In this document: one piece after another, positions 16,451 to 25,047 of the stretch
Layout of the letters: each line of letters opens with the position of its first letter
Numbering within the stretch: the first letter of the stretch is position 1
Origin: a virus
Direction: 5' to 3' (one strand)
Virus record (IMG/VR): IMGVR_UViG_3300033149_003121
Location: 1-40,502 of that record
DNA length: 40,502 nt
Notes under the pieces: generated by a model
The model's input: the letters and a program-made list of their open reading frames with translations, nothing else
Databases searched by the model: none
What the model was told of the DNA's origin: nothing
Made by a program: the position numbers and the translations under genes

Positions 16451-17233
16451 ATGCCAAAATTTAGTATACCATCTGATTTAATACTTTTAAATTTAAATTG
16501 GACAGAGTTTAAAAAATATATCGATGGAACAACGAAAAGTCTTAATCCGCAATATGTTATTGTAACACCAGAAGAGTTGGAAATTTACCAAATTATTGCG
16601 ATTGATGGAAAATTTGCTTATCTTTGTTATATAACAAAAGAAGACCCAACTCCCGAAAGTTCTGATCAAGAAGACTTTGAAGATAATTTTCTTGCTGGTT
16701 GTAATAAACAATTATATAGAACAGATACTGATCGTGGTGGTTTATCTGTTAAACCAACTATCCATAAAATTGATTTTAGAATGTCGCCTATTGGTTTTTA
16801 CTTTAATCCAGGAAGTACAACTGTTCCAACTAAACACAATCCATTAGCAAGTAATATTGTAATAACTAAAGATGACGATAAATTTCTTACGAAAGTTGTA
16901 TTTACTCCTCCGTTTGTTAATGGCATTGATATAGATGGTTCAGAAATTATTGTCAAAGGAGCAGAGGATCAAGATGCAATGAGAGCATGGATTGAACATC
17001 CGAGTTATCCCGATATTGCACAAGGTTATATGATTTATAACTGGTTAATGGAAACAAATAAAAAAGAAGATACAAGAATTTGTGGACCAACAGCAAGTCA
17101 TATATCTCCTGGTTTAAAAATTGTTTTTGAATATTATAGTATGACAACTAATGCGGACAAAAAGGTAACGATTAATTTAGGTTCATGGCTGAATTTAGAT
17201 CCTGCTACTGTTTATACAATGCCTAAAACATAG
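16451..17233 (+). CDS. Hypothetical virion protein
   Basis: This 260-residue protein is not recognised. GGGGAGAT precedes the ATG. It looks beta-rich, with no membrane segment, cysteine knuckle or enzyme motif. Landmarks are KIDFRMSPIGFYFNPGSTTV in the middle and ITINLGSWLNLDP-like strands at the end. It lies between the repeat-rich fibre and the phosphoesterase and shares their operon. A capsid-surface or neck protein associated with the fibre is possible. Confidence 0.5.
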   Translation: MPKFSIPSDLILLNLNWTEFKKYIDGTTKSLNPQYVIVTPEELEIYQIIAIDGKFAYLCYITKEDPTPESSDQEDFEDNFLAGCNKQLYRTDTDRGGLSVKPTIHKIDFRMSPIGFYFNPGSTTVPTKHNPLASNIVITKDDDKFLTKVVFTPPFVNGIDIDGSEIIVKGAEDQDAMRAWIEHPSYPDIAQGYMIYNWLMETNKKEDTRICGPTASHISPGLKIVFEYYSMTTNADKKVTINLGSWLNLDPATVYTMPKT

Positions 17234-17247
17234 GGGAGATGGATTAG

Positions 17248-17901
17248 GTGATTATTTTTACCTCGGATTTACATATTGGTAATAAATATTGTAATGTTTT
17301 GGCAATACAAAAAATGTTGTCTGAACTTACAAATGAAGATTATATTATCGATATTGGTGATTGCGTTGATTTGCAATATATGCAATTTTTTGATATATTA
17401 AATCAAAGATTTTGTTTAATTAAAAGTTTAATAGAAAAAACAAAGTATAAGGTTGTGGGAAACCACGATTTTTCTATTTCTAAAATTAATGGAAGAGAAG
17501 TTTGTGGAATGAAGATTTTTTATCCACAGCTTCAATTAACGGTTGATAATAAAAAATGGCTTATTGTTCATGGACACTATTTTGGACATTTTGGATGGTT
17601 ATTTAAATTTTTAGAAAGAATATATGATGTAAAGATTTTTCGTAAAATTTCAAAGTGGGTTGTAAAGAGCAATTTCCTGAATTTTTTAACTCATAATAAA
17701 AAATCTGGACTTAGTATGAAAAAATATGTTATTAAAGAAGCAGAAAGACTTGGATGTGATATTGTTGTTTGTGGACATAATCATAGAGCAGAGATAGATA
17801 CTTTAGAAAATGTAATATATATAAATCCCGGTTCTGCTTTAGGAAGTTTTACTTATGTAAAATATGACAATGAAAATTTTTCAATAGTAGAGGTGTTTTA
17901 A
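17248..17901 (+). CDS. Calcineurin-like metallophosphoesterase
   Basis: The start is a GTG about 8 nt after GGGAGA. The 217-residue product has all motifs of the two-metal calcineurin-like fold: SDLHIG (D7, H9), IGDC (D38), GNHD (71-74), VHGH (H108) and GHNH (176-179), ending with NPGS. Such enzymes hydrolyse phosphomono- or diesters. The size resembles YfcE/MJ0936-type and LpxH-like members, and a hydrophobic insert (GWLFKFLERIYDVKIF) could cover the active site or touch a membrane. It sits inside the head-tail module, 0 nt before the next gene, so it is co-expressed late. The substrate is unknown: nucleic acid, a cyclic nucleotide or a cell-surface phosphate are all possible. Confidence 0.85.
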   Translation: MIIFTSDLHIGNKYCNVLAIQKMLSELTNEDYIIDIGDCVDLQYMQFFDILNQRFCLIKSLIEKTKYKVVGNHDFSISKINGREVCGMKIFYPQLQLTVDNKKWLIVHGHYFGHFGWLFKFLERIYDVKIFRKISKWVVKSNFLNFLTHNKKSGLSMKKYVIKEAERLGCDIVVCGHNHRAEIDTLENVIYINPGSALGSFTYVKYDNENFSIVEVF

Positions 17902-19026
17902 ATGCCTTACGATATTGAATTTCCAAAAGTTCAAAGAAATGGAATTTTAAAACTTGAATTCGAGTTTAGGAATGAAGATAATGAATTATTTGAAGCAGAT
18001 ACTAATACTGCTATATTGAATATTAATTCACCAAATGGAACACCAATTATTATAGATGAAAATTTAGTAAAAGAAGCTGTTGGTTTTTATAGTTATGATG
18101 TAAAGCCGGCCGTAGATTGGGAATTTGGTTTATATACTGTAGAATATAAAGGTGTTAAAGATTCACATACATATTTGTGGACAAGTTATTTTATTGTAAC
18201 AAATAACCCTGCGTTTCGGCAGGTTTGGCAAATCATGACGCCAGAACGTATTATCCGCGATTATTTAGTTGGCGGTATTGGTTTATCGTATAGTGATTGT
18301 GAAAACTTAGACACAAAAACAATTTGGCAATATATTTTCTTAGGTATAGATAAAATAGAACGTGATATACAAGTTCGGTTATTACCTGTAAGCATAACGG
18401 CAACAGACGTAAGAAGTTTAATAAATAGAGAATCGCCAACAGACGGATTAGCACAATCCGATATTGTTGAAGCACCATATGATTACCATGCATTTGATTA
18501 TTTCTTTAAATGGGGATTTTTACAATTACGAGAATATCCTGTTATAGATATAACAAGAATGAGTTTAATATATCCAACAGGACAAAAAATAATCGATTTT
18601 CCAAATCAGTGGATAAAAATTTATCATCGTAAAGGACAACTTCAATTGGTTCCAACTGCTGGTACAATTGACGCAACAATGATTGGTAGAGGTGGACAAT
18701 TTTTACCTTTAATGACAGGACGTTTACCATTCGATATACCACAATTAATTTATATAGATTATGTGGCTGGTCTTTTAACTGTTTCGGAAACTTATAAAGA
18801 TATGGTTGCAAAACTTGCTTGTATTGATTTATTAAGAATTACAGGTGAAGCAATTACACGAGGTATTGTTGGAACAAGCGCAAGCATTGACGGTTTAAGC
18901 CAATCGGTATCTTTTTCCAGCGAATTATTATTCCAAGCAAGAATTAATGAATATAAAGAAGATTATGAACAGTTTAAGAAAGATCAAAAACAACGTGATA
19001 AAGGTATTCAAATGAAGGTTATGTGA
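17902..19026 (+). CDS. Probable head-tail adaptor with N-terminal Ig-like domain
   Basis: This 374-residue protein has two parts. Residues ~1-105 form an Ig-like beta sandwich (FGLYTVEYKGVKDSHTYLW). Residues ~115-345 are mostly helical with a beta hairpin, including IERDIQVRLLPVSITATDV and EYPVIDITRMSLIYP, a layout resembling gp6/gp15-type head-tail connector proteins that bind below the portal. The C-terminus is a charged helix ending at the overlap with the next gene. AGAGGTG lies upstream of the ATG. The adaptor call is from fold-like features and gene order. Confidence 0.5.
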   Translation: MPYDIEFPKVQRNGILKLEFEFRNEDNELFEADTNTAILNINSPNGTPIIIDENLVKEAVGFYSYDVKPAVDWEFGLYTVEYKGVKDSHTYLWTSYFIVTNNPAFRQVWQIMTPERIIRDYLVGGIGLSYSDCENLDTKTIWQYIFLGIDKIERDIQVRLLPVSITATDVRSLINRESPTDGLAQSDIVEAPYDYHAFDYFFKWGFLQLREYPVIDITRMSLIYPTGQKIIDFPNQWIKIYHRKGQLQLVPTAGTIDATMIGRGGQFLPLMTGRLPFDIPQLIYIDYVAGLLTVSETYKDMVAKLACIDLLRITGEAITRGIVGTSASIDGLSQSVSFSSELLFQARINEYKEDYEQFKKDQKQRDKGIQMKVM

Positions 19027-20156
19027 TGGTAAAAGCAATTAAAATGCCAAGAAGTATGTCAGATTCACAGAAGTTAAATTTAGATACTTTTCGCCGTCTT
19101 ATAAATTCTTATGGACAAGAAATAATTTTTGAAACAGCGTCTCGGTGTCCATGTTATAATTTAGACAGTGGGCAACCAAATTTTAGATGTCCAGTTTGTG
19201 TTAAATATGGTTCCGATAGTAAAGGCTGGTTATATAAGATACAAAGATTTTATATAATCACAGAAAGAAGTAACGATGATGGTTGTCTTCCAAAATTTAA
19301 TGGTGAACCTTTTATATATGTTAGAAATGATAATATTATAAATGTTTCTTACGCTAAAAATTTAACAACAGGAGAAGAATATAATATTGTTGGAGTAAGT
19401 GGAAATAAAATAGAAATAAGTGGTATAAAAAATCCAAAGTTATTGGATATAACAGAAGTTAAATATGAATTTGATTCTCAACAACAAACAATTGGAGAAC
19501 CAGCAATAATAGATGGGAGTTGGGTTGTAAAAGTTTCGAGTGGAACAATAATAGATGTATTAAAAGTAGAAAATGTTACACAAAGTGAAGTTTATACAGT
19601 TAAAGATTTTGGAAATGATTATATTGTTATTGAAGGTGAAAATAGACCATTAATAACAGATACAATACTTATAGATTATAATTTTATTTCTCCAATAACT
19701 GGTCTTATAACTGGTGTTGAGCCAAACTTACAAATGACAGCAGTTGGAGAAGTTTTACTTGGAAGTGCAATGCTAACTCTTGAACCTGTTTATAAAATTG
19801 GTTATCAAGATAGATTAACACTTTTAAAACAAGAAGAAAAATTCAGCGAAATTTTAGTAAAGAATGAAAACGATAGATTATTATATAGGGAAATAATACA
19901 AATTATAGAAGTTATTTCTTTAGGTGAAGATGGAGAAACAGTTGTTGAACACATAGAAGGGACTGACTTTGTCTTACAAGGGCAGGATATATACTGGTTA
20001 GGTGGTGGTAATATACCAATACAAGGCAGACAATACACTGTCACTTATTATCACAGGCCATATTATAGAGTTTATTTGTCATTACCTTTAACTCGTACAC
20101 CGAGTAATGAAATGATGCCAAGAAGAGCAGTTATAAGAAGGGACGATGTTTGGTAA
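19026..20156 (+). CDS. Probable head-closure protein with Cys-rich N-terminus
   Basis: The ATG at 19026 shares one base with the upstream TGA and has GAAGG about 7 nt before it; a GTG one codon earlier is less likely. The 376-residue product has a cysteine cluster CPC...CPVC (C41, C43, C55, C58) that could bind a metal, then a long series of beta strands, and ends in a basic tail (MMPRRAVIRRDDVW). Cys-clustered, beta-barrel proteins at this position are common as head-closure or stopper proteins in contractile-tail phages. The exact family is not certain. Confidence 0.5.
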   Translation: MVKAIKMPRSMSDSQKLNLDTFRRLINSYGQEIIFETASRCPCYNLDSGQPNFRCPVCVKYGSDSKGWLYKIQRFYIITERSNDDGCLPKFNGEPFIYVRNDNIINVSYAKNLTTGEEYNIVGVSGNKIEISGIKNPKLLDITEVKYEFDSQQQTIGEPAIIDGSWVVKVSSGTIIDVLKVENVTQSEVYTVKDFGNDYIVIEGENRPLITDTILIDYNFISPITGLITGVEPNLQMTAVGEVLLGSAMLTLEPVYKIGYQDRLTLLKQEEKFSEILVKNENDRLLYREIIQIIEVISLGEDGETVVEHIEGTDFVLQGQDIYWLGGGNIPIQGRQYTVTYYHRPYYRVYLSLPLTRTPSNEMMPRRAVIRRDDVW

Positions 20157-21017
20157 ATGTATCTTGGAGTAAGTCAAGCAATTGTTAGTGCAATGGGGCC
20201 GCAAATAAATGTTGGCGTTAATGTTCAAGATGCGGTTCGTTCTTTACGTTTCTTAAAAGGTTATTCCGAAGAACAAATGTTACAAGGTTTATCTGATGCT
20301 GTAGAACGATCAATAATGTATGTAAGAGGTTTATGGGTAAGAAATGCTTCTGGTACAACTGTTTCTTTTGATGGAAAGAATTTTAAGGTAAATAGAATTA
20401 CAGGACAATATGTGGCAAGTATTCAAAATGGTTTAATTTACCCAATGAAAGGAAATCCATATTGGGGCAGGGTTGAATCAAATTGTCCTTATGCAATATA
20501 TATTGAAGCTGGCAGGAGAGCAAGAAGCGGACAAGAAGTAAGACAAAAAATGTTGCAAAGTTCAAAAGCCAAAACAGCAAAAGATGGAAGTAGATATATA
20601 ACAATTCCATTTCGTCATGGTACTCCCGGTGCGGTAACAATGAAAGCAATGCCAAAAGATGTTTATGAAAAGGCAAAAAATTTAGGACGTCCAATGAGAA
20701 TTGGTGGTAATCTTATTAGTGGTGGAAGTTTAAATGCACCGCAGATAGGTAGAAGAACAAAAATTACAACACCAGATAGACCATTTGCTCCATATACTTG
20801 GAGAGCTGGAAAATACCAAGGAATGAAAAAAATGGGTAAAAGTGGTCATTCACAATATATAACATTTAGAAGAATTAGTTCTAAAACTGTTGCCGGCAAT
20901 GAATCTTGGGCTCAACCTGCTGTATCGCCAAGACCAGTTGCACAAGCTTCAGCAAGACAAGCTTTACCTCATATACTTGAAGAAATTAAAAGAGGTTTAT
21001 TGGAGGACATGGTATAA
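20157..21017 (+). CDS. Probable neck / tail-completion protein (gp10-like)
   Basis: This 286-residue protein starts directly after the previous TAA, with only a weak ribosome site, so it probably depends on coupling. It has a helical N-terminus (EEQMLQGLSDAVERSIMYVR). A central NCPYAIYIEAGRRARSG segment resembles the 'YA.YvE.G' signature of HK97 gp10-like neck proteins. A basic, glycine-rich second half follows. It likely links head-closure proteins to the tail terminator encoded next. The family assignment is moderate. Confidence 0.55.
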   Translation: MYLGVSQAIVSAMGPQINVGVNVQDAVRSLRFLKGYSEEQMLQGLSDAVERSIMYVRGLWVRNASGTTVSFDGKNFKVNRITGQYVASIQNGLIYPMKGNPYWGRVESNCPYAIYIEAGRRARSGQEVRQKMLQSSKAKTAKDGSRYITIPFRHGTPGAVTMKAMPKDVYEKAKNLGRPMRIGGNLISGGSLNAPQIGRRTKITTPDRPFAPYTWRAGKYQGMKKMGKSGHSQYITFRRISSKTVAGNESWAQPAVSPRPVAQASARQALPHILEEIKRGLLEDMV

Positions 21018-21724
21018 TGTCACCAATAGGAAATGAAAATGTAAAAGATCCGTATTTACTTGTAAATAAAAAGTATTTGCGTAATCGGATGTTGACAACA
21101 ACTTACCAAATACATTTAAAATATTTTTTGCAAAATTTTATAAAAGAAAGATTAAAATATTATGCGAAGTACGATTATGATATTTTAGCTTCTGATGTTG
21201 TGAATGGAAAATTAGTAAAAGGAAATAATGAATTTTTAGGTGAAATACCTGTATTAAGATCTGATCCTGTTACACATAAAACAATTCCGGCAATTGGTAT
21301 AAATAAAATACAAGATAATGAATCGGATCAATTTCTTGGTGATCAGGTTGCAGAATTTAAAGATGAATTTGATAAAGCCCATAGGCAATATGGAAGTATG
21401 TGGGAAGAAACATTGGAAATAAGAGTTTGGTCGCATAATTCGGATGAAAGAGATTATATTGGACATGTTATAAAATATATTCTTTTTGAAGCAAGAACCA
21501 TAATGGCACAACTTGGAGTCGTAAATCAGCGTATAGGTGGTGGTCAAGACGAAAGTGATCCAGTTAGTTATCAACCGGAAGTAATGTTTTGGACATCTTT
21601 TATATTTACAGGAACTACAAATTTATATTCTGCAACACCAGCAGTTGATTTAATTAAGGGTATAGATTTGCAAGAACCAAGTTTGTACAGGGATCATGAA
21701 AATAATCCCTTAGCAGATCCATAA
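21017..21724 (+). CDS. Probable tail terminator protein
   Basis: This 235-residue protein shares one base with the upstream stop and has GGAGG nearby. The central part, EETLEIRVWSHNSDERDYIG followed by the helix VIKYILFEARTIMAQLG, resembles tail terminator proteins, which cap the growing tail tube and join it to the head. The expected order of neck protein, terminator and sheath is kept. The C-terminal strand VMFWTSFIFTGTTNLY also suits an oligomeric ring protein. Confidence 0.6.
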   Translation: MSPIGNENVKDPYLLVNKKYLRNRMLTTTYQIHLKYFLQNFIKERLKYYAKYDYDILASDVVNGKLVKGNNEFLGEIPVLRSDPVTHKTIPAIGINKIQDNESDQFLGDQVAEFKDEFDKAHRQYGSMWEETLEIRVWSHNSDERDYIGHVIKYILFEARTIMAQLGVVNQRIGGGQDESDPVSYQPEVMFWTSFIFTGTTNLYSATPAVDLIKGIDLQEPSLYRDHENNPLADP

Positions 21725-21743
21725 TAAGAAAGGGGAGAGTAAA

Positions 21744-21992
21744 GTGGTTGAAAAGTCTAAAGATGGTGAAAAAAAGGTTGTAAAAAAGGACAAATCTGGT
21801 GATAATAGTAGTAAGGAGGTGAAACAAAAAGAACAATTTATAACTCTTGGTGAATTTTGTATGATAAAAGGGATTGTAAACAATTGGGCACAAGCATTTG
21901 TTCTATATTGTAAGAAGAAAAAGGACATGACAAAAAGATCTTTTAAAAAATGGGATGACGCATTGAATAGTTTTAAAAATACGCCATTATAA
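21744..21992 (+). CDS. Small lysine-rich protein before the sheath gene
   Basis: This 82-residue protein starts at a GTG preceded by GGGGAGAG. The first 30 residues are almost all charged (Lys/Glu/Ser). The rest, from FITLGEFCMIKGIVNNW to the end, looks like a small helical domain with a basic end. No family is recognised. The position between terminator and sheath genes suggests a small tail-assembly factor. An AAGGAGGTGA inside the gene (21813-21822) has no suitable start after it. Confidence 0.5.
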   Translation: MVEKSKDGEKKVVKKDKSGDNSSKEVKQKEQFITLGEFCMIKGIVNNWAQAFVLYCKKKKDMTKRSFKKWDDALNSFKNTPL

Positions 21993-22007
21993 GGGAGGCT
22001 GATAAAA

Positions 22008-23744
22008 TTGGCTATCGGTGTTTACTTTCATGGAAGACAATTAGTTAAACCACAAGCGGCAACACACGTCGATGCTGAAGAAATGACAAGAAGTCAAATT
22101 GGTGCCATTGGTACTATTGGCATTATAGGTGAGGCTGCTGGTGGTGAACCAGGAATTGTACAAAGTTTTTTAAATCCCGTAACAGCAAGAAATGTACTTA
22201 AAGATGGAGACTTATTAACTGGCTTGGAAATTTGTTATAATCCTTCAAGTGATGTGGATAAATTTCCTGGTGCATATCGTACTAAAGCAATTCGCGTTAA
22301 TCCCGCAACAAAAGCTACTGGAAAGATTTTAGATGTTGGTTCTGCCGATTGGATTAATTTGCAATCCAATGATTGGGGATCTCGTCAAACACAAATTCGG
22401 TTTAAAATTACTCAAGGTACAGTAAAAACTGAAAACGAAGGTGTTGACGGTTTTCTTCTTACTATTGAAGATACACTTGAAGATATTGTAGAAATTGGAG
22501 ATAATTTAGGCCCAACATTTAAAGTTCGTTATCTTGGTAATGCGTCCACTGCTCAATTAACAATTACAAGTTCACAGGTTAGTATTGTTTTAGCAGGTGA
22601 TCAAACAGATGGTAGTGAAGATCTTGTAATCGATACAACAAAAAGTTCTTACAATACTGTTCTTGAAATTGTTAATCATATTAATACTTTCAATCCCTTC
22701 TATGAAGCTGTTGTTTTAGGTGATAATAATTTAGATACAACCGAATTAGATGCTGTTACATCACAAGATGTAAAAGCAAATTATTATGTTTGTGTTGCTT
22801 ATAAAGAAACTTTCCTAAATTTCATGAATACAATAGGAGATTTAGTAACAGGGACATTTGTTGGTTCTGCTAATCAACAGCCACAAATTATTGGTTGGAC
22901 TTTTTTATCTGGTGGTTCAGAAGGTTCGGTAATTCCTCAAGATTGGCAAGATGCGCTCGATTTATTTCAATCGGAAAGTGTAGATATTGTTCTTGTTATG
23001 ACTGAAGATGAGGCTATTCACCAGCTTCTTTCGGCACACAACAATTACATGAGTGCAAATGGTAGAAAAGAAAGAACATCACCAATTGGTCATCCATTAG
23101 CAGAAGAAGCAAATCCAAATCTTATTTTAGCGAGAGCAAGAAATCTTAATAGTTCCAGGGTTGTACTTTGTACTCCTGGAATTAATCGTTATAATAGACT
23201 TGGACAATTAGAACAGTTAAGTTCTGCTTATACAGCTTGTGCTTATGCTGGTATGGCCGCAAGTGCCGATTTACAGGAACCATTGACTTATGACTATATT
23301 AATGCTGTTGGATTAACCACACAATATAGTGATGAACAAATGGACGAATTTTTATTGGGCGGTGTATCACCCGTTGAGTCTGTGGAAAATCAAGGTTATC
23401 GTATTGTGCAATCCATTACAACTTATTTAAAGTCAGATAATACGTTATACAGAGAATGGAATGTACAACGGATTGCTGATAGTATTTCGAAAAACATGCG
23501 TGAGGAACTTGAAGCAAGTTTCATTGGTACTGGTGGAACACTTGATAAACCAAGTCAAATGAAACGTACTGTTGAAAGAATTCTTAAAGATATGATTGCG
23601 GATGGACGTATTGTTTCTTATAAACCGCCAAATGTGGTTCTTGAACAGGGCGTAGCCAGAATTGATTATGAAGTAAGCCCAACAGAACCCATTAATTATA
23701 TATTAATTACAACTCATTTTAAATCCGCAAGATTAACAGCATAA
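22008..23744 (+). CDS. Contractile tail sheath protein
   Basis: This 578-residue protein starts at TTG (22008) with AGGGAGG 9 nt upstream; no nearby in-frame ATG is available. The C-terminal ~150 residues carry the conserved sheath core, with GYRIVQSITTYLKSDN, then WNVQRIADSISKNMREELE, VERILKDMIADGRI and a final ARIDYEVSPTEPINYI strand. An inserted beta domain lies in the first half (residues ~90-240). The sheath surrounds the tube and contracts to drive it through the envelope, so this gene defines the phage as a myovirus. The tube gene follows. Confidence 0.9.
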   Translation: MAIGVYFHGRQLVKPQAATHVDAEEMTRSQIGAIGTIGIIGEAAGGEPGIVQSFLNPVTARNVLKDGDLLTGLEICYNPSSDVDKFPGAYRTKAIRVNPATKATGKILDVGSADWINLQSNDWGSRQTQIRFKITQGTVKTENEGVDGFLLTIEDTLEDIVEIGDNLGPTFKVRYLGNASTAQLTITSSQVSIVLAGDQTDGSEDLVIDTTKSSYNTVLEIVNHINTFNPFYEAVVLGDNNLDTTELDAVTSQDVKANYYVCVAYKETFLNFMNTIGDLVTGTFVGSANQQPQIIGWTFLSGGSEGSVIPQDWQDALDLFQSESVDIVLVMTEDEAIHQLLSAHNNYMSANGRKERTSPIGHPLAEEANPNLILARARNLNSSRVVLCTPGINRYNRLGQLEQLSSAYTACAYAGMAASADLQEPLTYDYINAVGLTTQYSDEQMDEFLLGGVSPVESVENQGYRIVQSITTYLKSDNTLYREWNVQRIADSISKNMREELEASFIGTGGTLDKPSQMKRTVERILKDMIADGRIVSYKPPNVVLEQGVARIDYEVSPTEPINYILITTHFKSARLTA

Positions 23745-23770
23745 TAAAAGAAAGGAGGATATAATTTAAA

Positions 23771-24262
23771 ATGGCAACTTTACAAAACACACAGACACAC
23801 GCTGGACATACAATAAGACTTGTGGTCAAAGCCGATGGCGGTCCACCTGTTGAAATTGGCAGAGGACAAGGTTTATCAGCAAGGCGTGGATTTGGTACGC
23901 AAGGTGTTTATGAAATTGGAAGTATTTATCCCAAGGAACATGTTCCCCTGAGATATGAAGGAACTGTTACCTTAGATAGATTTTTAGTTAGGAAAGATGT
24001 TGCCAACCAAGTTGCGGCCAGTCTAAAAGATCATGGTATTGCGGCAACTGGTACTGGCGAGGGCGATTTGGATGATGACGGCGTCGCTCGTGGTGGTGAC
24101 ATAATGCGTTTACCTCTTATTGATATTGAAGTTACAGATAAATTTTTGGGAGATGTTGTAAGAACTTACAGAAGGTGTACACTCGTTGATTATTCGGAAA
24201 CATTTAGAGCCAATGCAATTGCTGGTGAAAATGCGACGTTTACTTACTTATACAGCGAGTAA
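23771..24262 (+). CDS. Tail tube protein
   Basis: This 163-residue protein directly follows the sheath with AAAGGAGG before its ATG. It is beta-rich. An IGRGQGLSARRGFGTQGVYE segment is followed by a HVPLRYEGTVTLDRFLVRK strand pair and ends with FRANAIAGENATFTYLYSE, a pattern typical of tail tube proteins of contractile phages. It polymerises into hexameric rings around the tape measure. Size and order (sheath, tube, chaperones, tape measure) support the call. Confidence 0.85.
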   Translation: MATLQNTQTHAGHTIRLVVKADGGPPVEIGRGQGLSARRGFGTQGVYEIGSIYPKEHVPLRYEGTVTLDRFLVRKDVANQVAASLKDHGIAATGTGEGDLDDDGVARGGDIMRLPLIDIEVTDKFLGDVVRTYRRCTLVDYSETFRANAIAGENATFTYLYSE

Positions 24263-24293
24263 TAAAAAATGAAAATAGGGGAGAGTAAAAATC

Positions 24294-24707
24294 ATGGAAC
24301 CAGATGGAGGCAATCAAGCAAAATTTGATTTACTTGCAAGACAACTTTTTGCGGGTAAGAAAGTACAATATTCTTTCGATATTGATTATGTAGCACCAAA
24401 TGGGGATGAATTTAAAGGTAAATTTACTGTTCACCGCCCTACGATTGGTGAAAAAATTCAGATTGGTAATTACGATGCTCGTTTACGACAGGAATTAGAT
24501 GTAGATGTATATACTAATAATCTTACTCATATAATTTCTACATTGGTTGTTGTTGTTGATACTGCCCCGGACTGGTGGATACCGGGGCAATTGTATGATT
24601 ATGAACTTTTAGAAAATGTATATTTTCAATATGTTAAATGGGTAAATACTTTTTTTCGAAAAGATAAGGAAAAACATGAGGAGGATAAAAGCGAATCCAG
24701 TTCTTGA
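24294..24707 (+). CDS. Tail assembly chaperone, upstream component
   Basis: This 137-residue protein has GGGGAGAG before its ATG. It has an N-terminal beta part (FKGKFTVHRPTIGEKIQIG) and a helical half, ending in a charged tail (RKDKEKHEEDKSESSS). Between the tube and tape-measure genes this is the place of the gpG/gpGT or gp14-type chaperones that coat the tape measure during assembly. Its 3' end overlaps the next gene by 32 nt in another frame, as for chaperone pairs made by ribosomal frameshifting. Confidence 0.7.
   Translation: MEPDGGNQAKFDLLARQLFAGKKVQYSFDIDYVAPNGDEFKGKFTVHRPTIGEKIQIGNYDARLRQELDVDVYTNNLTHIISTLVVVVDTAPDWWIPGQLYDYELLENVYFQYVKWVNTFFRKDKEKHEEDKSESSS
24650..24656 (+). other. 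Possible programmed frameshift site (T7 run)
   Basis: A run of seven T before CGAAAAG lies 26 nt ahead of the next gene's ATG. The +1 (equally -2) frame is open from 24646 through the downstream gene, so slippage here would fuse the two chaperone proteins. The downstream gene also has its own ATG with AAGGA, so separate initiation is equally possible. Confidence 0.35.
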
Positions 24708-25047
24708 AGGTATGTGGCAATTAATGAAGTTGTCCGGTGGAGGAACTGGACCATCTGGAGTTCCAAGAATTACATTACCAACAGATCCACGGTTACTTGA
24801 TTTAACAGAAGAACAAATCACGTGGATTATGGATATGTATAAGGATGAATTTCCAGAACAGTTTAGGGAAAAGTATAAAGATCCGGAATATGATAACTGG
24901 GAAAAAAGTCAATTATTAGAAATGGGTTATACAGAAGAAAATGTTTCGGAGTGTGAAAATAGTAAGGTTGTTTTAAATGAAGAACTTTATGCCGAGTTAA
25001 GTGAACAACAAGATGATGGATACCTTGTTGAGGAGAAATTTGATTAA
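24676..25047 (+). CDS. Tail assembly chaperone, downstream component
   Basis: This 123-residue protein overlaps the preceding gene by 32 nt. Its ATG is preceded by AAGGA at 24666. It begins with a helical GMWQLMKLSGG segment, then DPRLLDLTEEQITWIMDMY and a DEFPEQFREKY helix, and ends acidic. A short helical protein translated partly across the chaperone overlap just before the tape measure fits the 'T' component of GT-type chaperones. It may be made alone, as a frameshift fusion, or both. The next gene starts at its stop. Confidence 0.65.
   Translation: MRRIKANPVLEGMWQLMKLSGGGTGPSGVPRITLPTDPRLLDLTEEQITWIMDMYKDEFPEQFREKYKDPEYDNWEKSQLLEMGYTEENVSECENSKVVLNEELYAELSEQQDDGYLVEEKFD

Noticed and set aside
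21813-21822. AAGGAGGTGA inside the small lysine-rich gene
   Set aside because: No start codon lies at a usable distance, so it is most likely the Lys-Glu-Val coding sequence by chance.
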